Assembly (NCBI GenBank): GCA_903828805.1
Contig: CAIKNO010000134.1
Coordinates: 1 to 53,237, forward strand
Direction: 5' to 3'
Source: an uncultured Sandaracinus sp.
Lineage (GTDB): Bacteria; Myxococcota_A; Polyangia; Polyangiales; Sandaracinaceae
DNA: 53,237 nt
Within the stretch, counting starts at the first letter, position 1, and each line of letters starts with the position of its first letter. Below are positions 32,401 through 39,700 of the stretch, piece after piece. The notes beneath the pieces were generated by a model. It was not told the origin of the DNA. It made no database searches and saw only the letters and a list, made by a program, of their open reading frames with translations. Made by a program: the position numbers and the translations under genes.

Positions 32401-33141
32401 GCGCCCGCGGGCGGGGTGTCGTTCGGGCTGGCCGACACCACCGGCAGCCGCGTCCCCGCGACCGTCAGCATTCCCGAGGACGCGCTGGAGGTCCGCTTCG
32501 ACCTCATCGGCGGGCCGATGCCCGCGACGGGCACGCTCACCGCGTCCGCGTCGTTCGGCACACCTCAGAGCGCCGCGATCACCGTCGCGTCGGGGCTCCC
32601 CGGTCGCGTCGTCATCAACGAGGTCGACTATGACCAGCCCGGTGCAGGCGACAGCGCCGAGTTCATCGAGCTGATGAACCCAGGCGTCGACAGCGTGGAC
32701 CTCACGGGCATGGTGCTCGTGCTGGTGAACGGCAGCGGGGGCGCCGAGTACGGCCGGGTGGCGCTCAGCGGCGCGCTGGCCCCCGGGGGCTATCTCGTGA
32801 TCGGCATCGCGGGTCAGATGCTCACCCTCCCGACCGGCGCCCGCAGGCTCGATTTCCCGGCCACCGTGACGGCCATCCAGAACGGCTCCCCGGACGGCAT
32901 CGCGTTGCTCGACGCCTCGGGGACGTTGCTCGACGCGGTCTGCTACGAGGGCGCGATGACGAGCGCCTCGATCGGCGGGCGCGTGTACTCGCTCGTCGAG
33001 GGCACGGCGACCACCGCGACCGACCTCGGCAGCGGCTCGCTTGTCCGCGCTCCGAACGGCAGCGACACCGACGACGCCAGCGTGGACTGGTCGCTGTCGA
33101 CGACGCCCACGCCGGGCGCCTCGAACGCCGCTGGGATGTGA
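29488..33141 (+). CDS. Giant lipoprotein: amidohydrolase + thrombospondin type 3 repeats + lamin-tail domain
   Basis: 1217 residues. A lipoprotein signal ends LPTACG (Cys23), then a DAGPAADAGP-type linker. Residues about 92-460 are an amidohydrolase with SPGLINAHEHMTF (metal His154, His156), a later VIHAVAL, and ALGTDWVFTGS (Asp364). A Cys-rich part follows, then at about 546-650 Ca-binding thrombospondin type 3 repeats (DSDGDGLPNAEDLCP, DADADGIGDACDACP, DADGDGKGDACDPCP). Next come an OB-like beta domain (about 655-745), immunoglobulin-like segments, and a lamin-tail domain starting VVINEVDYDQPG near 1035. It is cell-surface or outer-membrane; the enzyme substrate is unknown. The stop abuts the stop of the convergent BtuF-like gene (TGATCA). 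Confidence 0.92.
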   Translation: MSMSRRLLGALPALFAVFLPTACGDVTNDPDAGPAADAGPATDAGPAADAGPDSDAGPGTDGGTGSVVTTCPGASRPPLAGSAVCEATPGDAALLITADILTPEGVLAGGQVLVDATGTIACVGCDCASAAGAAAATRLDCPDGVVSPGLINAHEHMTFQGRPYTRTDERYEHRHDWRRGLHGHTRIGSRMGTREEMVWAEIRMVMSGATSINGSGGPDGFLRNLDRSNNGALMQPSVEYDTFPLDDSNGTQATSGCSYGMTPTTASQIARNDSYTPHIAEGIDGSAQNEFACTSSTDGGGNDVIGAQTAVIHAVALAPADIAAMAADNAMLIWSPRSNVTLYGDTARVTEYDRLGVPIALGTDWVFTGSMNMVRELQCADALNADYMGGHFSDEDLWRMATLNGAIATATDDAVGAITVGRIADLAVYDGRVHPLHRAVIDAEPADVALVLRSGVPLFGEASTVPALRDGAACDTLDVCGASRRVCVSRETGMTLAALQSAITDPYPLFFCGEPEGEPSCVPARVASTASVMGSTVYSGIRSAGDSDGDGLPNAEDLCPSVFSPIRPMDQGAQPDADADGIGDACDACPLEAGTATCAPADPGDRDRDMVPDASDNCPTTPNMGQEDADGDGKGDACDPCPADPNPGAAACPASIYDVKTGRVAVGSVTRVVGVVTATGANGLFLQVTADDPDFAGEDNSGVFVYTRTAPTQARGDRVAAEGMVSTFQGQIQITASMLAPLGTTAVPAPVVATPATVATGGARASALDGVLVRVESVTVATTGASFGVEGGLTIGNFLFTLAPAAGVGEAFTSITGVLGTRTGWGGSNLMARDAADFVAGSVRLAALGPSISFARVGRSSAPTFPAPLTVQLSRAASTDTLVTVRSSGPEATVSNVTVPAGAASAVVPVTAMTASGMPVTITATLGADVRTAEVRTLGATEAPRAFTLSPGTARVFTSAAATFTLALDVPAPAGGVSFGLADTTGSRVPATVSIPEDALEVRFDLIGGPMPATGTLTASASFGTPQSAAITVASGLPGRVVINEVDYDQPGAGDSAEFIELMNPGVDSVDLTGMVLVLVNGSGGAEYGRVALSGALAPGGYLVIGIAGQMLTLPTGARRLDFPATVTAIQNGSPDGIALLDASGTLLDAVCYEGAMTSASIGGRVYSLVEGTATTATDLGSGSLVRAPNGSDTDDASVDWSLSTTPTPGASNAAGM

Positions 33142-33996
33142 TCAGCCGGGCGCGAGCGCGCGCGTCAGCCGCTCGATCGCCCCGGCCGTGCGCACCCCGT
33201 ACCAGAACAGGTCCTTGCCGGAGACGAGCACGACACGCCCTGGGAACCCCAGGGCTTCGAGCTCGTCTCGCTCCGCTTCGCCGAACCGAAACGGCTCGTC
33301 GGGCAGCAGGATCTTGTCGGGATTCCGCTGCCTCAACTCCTCGATCGCGAATCGGGGGTAGCGGGTATCCCGGGCCTCGGCCGGGCGCTCCGGGGCCGTG
33401 CCGAGATCGGCCGCGAGGGGGTAGCGCCGGGCGCGCGTCGAGAAGACGTTGTCCGCACCGGCGAGGCGCAGAACGTCGCTGGCGTACGTTCGCCCATCGA
33501 TGCTCATCCACGGGTCCTTCCAGATGGCGACCAGCGCGCTCCCCCGCGGCGCCGTCGACGACTCGGCGCGCGCCACCGCCGCATCGAGGGACGAGAGCCA
33601 CGGCTGGGCAGCGGCCTCGGCGCGCAGCAGCCGGGCCGTCTGCTCGAGGTGAGCGCCCGCGTCACGCACCGTGCGCGGGAACGACACGAAGACCGGCACG
33701 CCGAGACCGATCAGCGCTTCCACGTCGCGACGGCTATTTTCCTCTTGGTTCGCGAAGACCAGCTCCGGTGCGAGCGCCGCCACGGCGGACACGTCGATGT
33801 TCTTCGTGCCACCGACGCAAGGCACCGCCTCGATGCGCCCCGCCGGCTCCTCACACCAGTCCGTCCGCCCCACCAAGCGCTCGAGGCCCACCAGCGCCAC
33901 GATCGTCTCGGTCTCGCTCGGCACGAGCGAGACGACCCGCCGCGGGACACGGGGCACACTCACGATCCGACCGAGGGCATCCTCGACGTCCATCAC
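33142..33996 (-). CDS. BtuF-like cobalamin/metal-chelate binding protein lacking a signal peptide
   Basis: 284 residues of the helical-backbone metal-receptor fold: N-terminal DALGRIVSVPRVPRRVVSLVPSE (given here in part), VGRTDWCEEP, SAVAALAPELVFANQ, then the second lobe with IWKDPWMSIDGRTY, ASDVLRLAGADNVF and FWYGVRTAGA. BtuF/FhuD relatives normally deliver vitamin B12 or siderophores to ABC importers from the periplasm, but this one begins directly with the fold and has no signal sequence or lipobox, so it is probably cytoplasmic. No permease or ATPase gene is adjacent. Start at the ATG at 33996; it lies only 199 bp from a divergent gene. Confidence 0.85.
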   Translation of the reverse strand: MMDVEDALGRIVSVPRVPRRVVSLVPSETETIVALVGLERLVGRTDWCEEPAGRIEAVPCVGGTKNIDVSAVAALAPELVFANQEENSRRDVEALIGLGVPVFVSFPRTVRDAGAHLEQTARLLRAEAAAQPWLSSLDAAVARAESSTAPRGSALVAIWKDPWMSIDGRTYASDVLRLAGADNVFSTRARRYPLAADLGTAPERPAEARDTRYPRFAIEELRQRNPDKILLPDEPFRFGEAERDELEALGFPGRVVLVSGKDLFWYGVRTAGAIERLTRALAPG

Positions 33997-34125
33997 GCAC
34001 GCTCCTGCGGGGCCGCGCCGACGCTGCCCGCGGCCGGAGGGCTACACGCACCGAGGCACCCGCGCCACGCGTCCACCGACGACCTAGATCTCGGAATTCC
34101 ACTCTCGGCGCAACGGGCAAAGGCT

Positions 34126-34155
34126 TTGCGCGCACGAGGTACGGAGTGGTAGGCT
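34126..34155 (+). promoter_or_regulatory. Promoter upstream of the 34195 gene
   Basis: TTGCGC at 34126-34131 and TAGGCT at 34150-34155 have an 18-bp spacer. The predicted start near 34162 leaves a leader of about 33 nt before the ATG at 34195. Confidence 0.5.
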
Positions 34156-34194
34156 CTCGGCCTCCATTGGATCCACCGATCCGCCGTTCTCGAG

Positions 34195-34668
34195 ATGTCG
34201 ACGAGCCCGCACGACAGCCCCCGCATGGACAGCAAGAAGGTCAAGGAAGTCCTCGTCGCCGCGGGGATCGAGGTGTACCGAACGCGGCCGGCCGAGGTTC
34301 ACGTCGCGGAGCGGATCAGGCTCCACATCATGGACTCGGGCATCCGCGTCGTGCCGGGAGACCCTTTCGGCGTGGCCTTCACCGTGCGGTCCCAGCGCTC
34401 GGACTTCCCCGAGGAGGTCGAGGCGTCGAGCGTGTTCGACCGACTGCGCGAGGTGGTCGGCGCGGCCGCCCTCTCCCGCGGATACGCCGAGCGTGGCAGC
34501 AGCACGACGCCCGTGAAGGATCCGAGCGACGGGGAGCGGCTCCTCGACGTCTGGCACGACATCACCTTCGAGAAGGCCGGCTGCGATGCCGACGCGATGC
34601 TCGATGAAGTCCGATGGGCCCTCGGGCTCGAGCGCTACATCGGGCCGTCCGGCAGCTCCGAGCAGTGA
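34195..34668 (+). CDS. Hypothetical soluble protein, 157 residues
   Basis: The ATG at 34195 is used; MDSKKVKEVLVAAG at 34225 is an alternative start. The sequence looks like a compact alpha/beta domain: VKEVLVAAGIEVYRT, EVHVAERIRLHIMDSGIRVV, FGVAFTVRSQRSDF, then a helical part around FDRLREVVGAAALSRGYAE and a C-terminal DVWHDITFEKAGCDADAM. No membrane segment. I recognise no family. It is convergent with the cold-shock gene. Confidence 0.75.
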   Translation: MSTSPHDSPRMDSKKVKEVLVAAGIEVYRTRPAEVHVAERIRLHIMDSGIRVVPGDPFGVAFTVRSQRSDFPEEVEASSVFDRLREVVGAAALSRGYAERGSSTTPVKDPSDGERLLDVWHDITFEKAGCDADAMLDEVRWALGLERYIGPSGSSEQ

Positions 34669-34696
34669 GCTCCGGCCAGGCGTCGGGCTCGGACGG

Positions 34697-34713
34697 GGCC
34701 GACCCGATCGGCC
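34697..34713. terminator. Hairpin between convergent genes
   Basis: GGCCGA-CCCGA-TCGGCC lies between the stops at 34668 and 34727, with further outer pairing GCTC/GAGC. It could terminate transcription in both directions; no T-tract. Confidence 0.4.
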
Positions 34714-34726
34714 GAGCGGCCCGGCC

Positions 34727-34930
34727 TCACTCGTCGATCTTCACGTCCACCGCGAGCGGTCCCTTCGGGCCATCGCGAAGTTCGAAGCGCACGACTTGCC
34801 CCTCGCGCAGCGAGCGAAAGCCTTCGCCTGGGAGCTGCGAGTAGTGAACGAAGACGTCGGGCCCTTCATCGTGACTGATGAATCCCCAGCCCTTGGCATT
34901 GTTGAACCACTTGACCGTACCGACTGCCAT
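34727..34930 (-). CDS. Cold-shock domain protein
   Basis: 67 residues, the standard single-CSD length. The ATG at 34930 has AGGAG six bases upstream. The RNA-binding motifs are intact: RNP1 as KGWGFI and RNP2 as VFVHY, with the N-terminal GTVKWFNNA typical of the CspA family. It binds single-stranded RNA or DNA and acts as an RNA chaperone. The 179 bp upstream to the divergent exonuclease gene may include a structured leader, but I see no clear promoter. Confidence 0.97.
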   Translation of the reverse strand: MAVGTVKWFNNAKGWGFISHDEGPDVFVHYSQLPGEGFRSLREGQVVRFELRDGPKGPLAVDVKIDE

Positions 34931-35109
34931 GCGCGCTCCTGCCGTCGAACGGCGCCCCAGCCGACCCGACGCCCCCCTGGGCGTCGAGCGCCGACGTGGA
35001 TGCTCCGCAGCGCAGTCGCCCCTCGACTGCCGCGCGCGGACCAAGCCCACGTCTCCGCCCCCCGCAACGGCGCGATGGTAGGATGGTCAGGGTGTGAGTC
35101 AAGGCTCCC

Positions 35110-36006
35110 ATGCGCCGCCCGCCGGCACGGAGCGCGCAGGTTCGTGCGCCCGCCGCCGAGCGCCCCGGACGCACCGCGATGATCTGGGAGACACCGATAG
35201 GTGGGGTCGCCTGGGCCGTCCTCGACCTCGAGACGACGGGCTGCGATCCGCTCGTCGACCGGATCTGCGAGGTCGCCATCCACCGGGTGCAACGGGGCGT
35301 GTGCGTCGACCGGTGGGCGAGCCTCGTGCACCCTGGGGTGTCGGTCGGAGGGTCGTACGCCGTGCACGGCATCGACGACCATCAACTGCGCGACGCACCG
35401 ACGCTGAGGGCGCTCGCCGAACCGCTCGCGGCGCGGCTCGAAGGGGCCATCGTGGTCGGCCACGCCATCGCGTTCGACCTCGCATTCCTCGGCGCGGCCG
35501 CGGCCCGTGGCGAGGTCGGCCCGATGCCGACGCGTGCCCTCGACACCCGCGCGTTGGCCCAGCGCGCGCTCCGGACGGGGAGCACGGCGCTCGCGTCGCT
35601 CGCCCGCGATCTCGGCCTGCCGGAACCGACCCACCGAGCGGAACCGGACGTCCTCGCCACGCGGGCCCTCTTCGATCGCGTGGTGACGGAGTTGCGCCCG
35701 CGCACGCCCCACGACCTCTGGCAGGCCCAGCAGGTCGCCGGTCCCGCGACGATGCGAACGGACGTCGCGCAGCAACTCGCCGCGGGGCTGGCGCGGGAGC
35801 GAATGGTGGACATTCGCTACCGGGTCCCCGGCCGCGATCCGTTCATCGACCGGCTGGCGGTGTCGGCGCTTCGCCCCCCGTGGGTGGACGGCTGGCTCGC
35901 TGGGAAGGGCGTCCGACGCACGCTCCGAGGCGACCGGATCCTCTGGGCCGAGGTCGCTGACGAGGCCATCCCGACGGCGCGCCGGGTCAAGGGCAGAGGC
36001 GAGTGA
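35110..36006 (+). CDS. DnaQ-like (DEDDh) exonuclease with possible C-terminal WYL-like domain
   Basis: 298 residues. The 3'-5' exonuclease domain shows all DEDDh residues: VLDLETTG (Asp39, Glu41), AIAFDLAFL (Asp123) and THRAEPD (His175, Asp180). It should trim DNA or RNA from the 3' end. Residues 222-290 (MVDIRYRVPGRDPF, LRPPWVDGWLAGKG, RTLRGDRILWAEV) resemble the strand pattern of WYL domains, which bind ligands or nucleic acid; this part is a weak inference. A start at 35110 (AAGG nearby) is used; the ATG at 35179 would remove a basic 23-residue leader. A TAGGAT hexamer at 35079-35084 may be the -10. The 3' end overlaps the convergent pdxH by 20 bp. Confidence 0.85.
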   Translation: MRRPPARSAQVRAPAAERPGRTAMIWETPIGGVAWAVLDLETTGCDPLVDRICEVAIHRVQRGVCVDRWASLVHPGVSVGGSYAVHGIDDHQLRDAPTLRALAEPLAARLEGAIVVGHAIAFDLAFLGAAAARGEVGPMPTRALDTRALAQRALRTGSTALASLARDLGLPEPTHRAEPDVLATRALFDRVVTELRPRTPHDLWQAQQVAGPATMRTDVAQQLAAGLARERMVDIRYRVPGRDPFIDRLAVSALRPPWVDGWLAGKGVRRTLRGDRILWAEVADEAIPTARRVKGRGE

Positions 36007-36568
36007 TCCCCCAGCCCCCGCCGTCGAGCGCCTCGTAGAGGACACGGTCGTGGAGGCGGTGCTCGCCCTCCACCCAGTACTCGATGCTGAAGGGCAGAAC
36101 ACGATAGCCGCCCCAGTGGGGAGGCCTCGGAACGGCGCGGCCTTCGTACCGGGCCTCCACCTCTTCGACCCGGAGGAGCAGTTCATCCCGCGAGCCCACC
36201 GGGCGGCTCTGCGCGCTCGCCCACGCGCCGAGCTGGGAGATCCGGGGCCTCGAGGCGAAGTAGGCGTCGCTCCGGGATCCGGGGGCACGATCGACGCGCC
36301 CTTCGATGCGGAACTGAACCCGCTCGGTGGTCCAGTGGAAGCAGAGGGCACCCCAGGGATTCTCCTCGAGCTCGCGCGCCTTTCGGCTCTCCTGGTTCGT
36401 GTAGAACCAGAACCCCTCGGCATCGACCTCCTTCACGAGCACGCAGCGCGCCGAGGGCCGACCACGGGCGTCGGCCGTCGCGAGCACGCACGCCTGCGCC
36501 TCCCACGGCTCCGTCTTCTCGGCGCGTGCACGAACCTCGAGAAACAACGCGATGGGATCGGCGGGCAT
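35987..36568 (-). CDS. pdxH: Pyridoxamine/pyridoxine 5'-phosphate oxidase
   Basis: 193 residues from the ATG at 36568; a GTG at 36577 would add three residues. This FMN enzyme makes pyridoxal 5'-phosphate in the cytoplasm. Family motifs are visible: ADPIALFLEV, PSARCVLVKEVDAEGFWFYT (in part), SRKARELEENP, RVQFRIEGRVDR, SRPRISQLGAWAS and the C-terminal WGGYRVLPFSIEYW...RLHDRV. The last codons (GITRLCP) match the conserved end. PLP made here would serve the threonine aldolase among others; no operon partner. Confidence 0.96.
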   Translation of the reverse strand: MPADPIALFLEVRARAEKTEPWEAQACVLATADARGRPSARCVLVKEVDAEGFWFYTNQESRKARELEENPWGALCFHWTTERVQFRIEGRVDRAPGSRSDAYFASRPRISQLGAWASAQSRPVGSRDELLLRVEEVEARYEGRAVPRPPHWGGYRVLPFSIEYWVEGEHRLHDRVLYEALDGGGWGITRLCP

Positions 36569-36742
36569 GGTGGTCACGGCCTGGTTCTAGCGAAGAACGC
36601 CCACGACGCCCGCGACGGCGTGCGTTGACGCGGCGAGGGCGCGCGGCGGGGCCGCGGGGCCGTCGTGGCGCATCGCGCAGGACTCACGGCACGCGCTCCC
36701 CTTGTGCTAGCGTCTCCGCTCCTCACGCCCCGGACGAGCACG

Positions 36743-39700
36743 ATGGACGCGACGGCCGAAGAGCTCATCGCGCGGCTGCGCCGCAACCCCGACGACCCGA
36801 CGGCCTACGCCGCGCTGAAGTCCCACTACCATCGGGCTGGAGACGTCGCCTCGCTCGCCAATCTCCTCGAAGGATGGGCCGCGCGCAGCCCGGATCCGGG
36901 CGCTGCTGCGCAAGCCTTCCACGAGGCGGCCGAGCTGGCGTGGGGCCGGCTCTCCGACGCGGCTCGGGCAGCGCGCCTCTACGAGGCGGCGCTCGAGCGC
37001 CATTCCTTGCACCCCGAGGCGGGAGAGCGACTCGCCCTGCTGTTCGAGGACCTCGGAGACTTTCCGAGGCTGGCCAACTTGCTCGAGCGGCGCGCGGAAG
37101 CCCTGGCCTACGCGCAGGCCGACCCTCGGGACCTCGCCGCGATTCAGGAGCGGCTCGGGCAGCTGTGGCAGCACTCCTTCGAGCGCGCCGACAAGGCCCT
37201 GGTGCACTACCGCCGGGCCTTCGAGCTCGACCCCACCCGGGTGCCCGCGATCTACGCCGCCCGGGAGATCTACCGGCAAGCCGGCAACGCCAAGGCCGCC
37301 GCCGCGCTCTGCGACCTCGAGAGCAAGGCCGAGCCCGACCCCGGACGCAAGGTCGCGCTGCTTCGCGAGCTCGCGCACGCGCGCGGCACCGAGCTCGGGG
37401 ACTTCGAAGGCGCCGTGGCCGCCCTGAAGCGGGCACTCGGCATCGCGCCGGGAGATGTCGAAGTTCTCGAGGATCTCGCCCGTGTCCACCTCGCGCGCGC
37501 CGCGCAGCAGGGCGACGCGCCCAGCGCGGCGGCCGAGCGAGAACGCGCGGCCGACGTGTTCCACCAGCTCGCTCAGCAACGACGACCGGCCGACGCCGTG
37601 CCGCTGCTCGAGAGCGCCCTCGACGCCATGCCGATCCACGAGCCGGCCCTCGCGTTGCTCGAACGCATCGCGGAGCAGGTCGGCCATTTCGAACTCTTGC
37701 CCGGACGCTGGGTCGCCTACCTCGCGAGCGCGCCGTCGACGCCCGCCTCGCGGACCCGGCGCAAGCGACTGGCGAAGGCCTACCTCGACGCGGGCCAGCG
37801 CGACTATGCGATCACCTGCCTCGAGTGGCTGCTCGAGGAAGGCGACGCCGAAGCGGCCGAACAACTGGTGGAGTTCTATCGGCGCTCCGGACGAGAGAAG
37901 GACATGTTGCGGGCCTTGGAGGTCAGCGTCCGCGGGCTGGACCCGCGCGCGCGCGCGCCGAAGCTGCGCGAATTGATGGAGATGCAGGCCCTTCGAGGGG
38001 ACGAGGCGGCCGCCGTGCAGACCGCACGCAGCCTCCTCGATCTCGAGCCGGCGGACATGGACGCGCTCGGCCGCGTCGAGTCGCACCTGCGACGGCGCGC
38101 CGAGTGGTTGGAGCTGCGAGACTTCCTGCTCGCGGCCGCGAGGGCGCCTGGGCTCACGGTCGAAGCGCGTCGTCAGCGCCAGCGCGAGGCCGCGATCCTG
38201 TCCGAGCGGCGCCTCGCCGACCCGGCGGCGGCCATCGGTGCCTGGAACGGCCTCGTCGCGCTCGATCCCACCGACCGGGAAGCGCTGGACATGCTCGGCC
38301 GACTTCTCGAGGACGCCCAGCGCTGGGACGAACTCGTCCCCGTGTTGGAGAGGGAAGCAGCGAACGCCACGACGACCGAGGAACGAGCCGACGCGTTCGC
38401 CCGACTCGCGAGCGTGCATCGCGAACACCGGGGCGACCTGCCCGAGTCGATCGCGGCGCTCCGTAGCCTGCAATCGCTCGTCCCGGACGACGACCAGGTC
38501 CTCGCCGCGCTCTCGGACGCGTTGCTCGAGGCCCACGCATGGGGCGAAGGGATTCCTCTCCTGCGGCGCAGGATCGAGGACGCCGACGGCACGGCCCGGG
38601 CCGAGTTGTTGCGCGTGCTCGCGCGGACTCTGGAAGGGCCGACAGCGGACGTCGAGGGTGCCTTTGCATCGTGGGCCCGGGTGCTCGAAGACGCGCCAGG
38701 CGACCCCGAGGCCCTCGAGCGGATGGAAGCTATCGACGTTCGCGCCGGCCACGCCGAGCGGCTGCTCGACACGCTGGCGTACCGGGCCGACCTGGAGGTC
38801 GGTGCCACGCGCTCGGCGACACTGCGCCGCATGGGCGAGATCGCCGAGGCGCAGCTGGGGGACGCGGAGCAGGCGTCGGAATTCTTCGCCCGCGCGTTCC
38901 AGTTGACCCCCGGCGACGATCGCGTGCTCGACGCCATGTGCACCGCCCACACCCGCGCGGGCCGTCACCGCGAGCTCGTCATGCTCCTGCGCGAACGGAG
39001 CCTGGCGACCGACGACGTGCGCCTGAGGACGTCGATGTCTCGACGGATCGCGCGCGTGCTTTCCACCCATGTTCGCAACGACGACGCCGCCGCGGAGGCC
39101 TACGGGCAGGTCCTCGAAGCGGGCGAGGACGCCGAGGCGCTGACGTTCCTTCTCACCCACGCCGAGCGGGCCGACGATCTCGACGCGATGGACTCTCTGA
39201 GCGGCAGGCTCGGGGCCATCACCTCCGACCCCCAGACGCGGTGTGCCCTCAACATCGAGCGCGCACGGCGGCTCGCCGATCGCATGGACCGCCCACTCGA
39301 CGCGGTCGCGCTGCTTCGCGCGATCGTCGAGGACGTCGCGCCCCCGAGTCTCGAGGCGCTCGAACTGCTGGCCGCGATCTGTACGCAGATGGGCGACCGA
39401 GCCGGCGTCGCCGACGCGCTCGAACGCTCGCTGATGGCCACGACGAGCGCCCCGCTGCGCGCGCGGCAAGCGCGGGCCCTCGCCGACGTGGTCGAGCACG
39501 AACTGCACGACGCCGGACGCGCGATCCGGGCGCTGCAAGCGTGGTCCGAAGCCGAACCGCATGAGGACGAACCGGTCCGCCGGCTCGTCGCGCTCCTGGA
39601 GCAGGGACAGCACTGGCAGCCCCTCGTCGGAGCGCTGGACCGCCTCTCCGTTCTGGTCGGCGAGGACGAACGCGGGGCCGTGCTGCGCAGGGCCGCCCGC

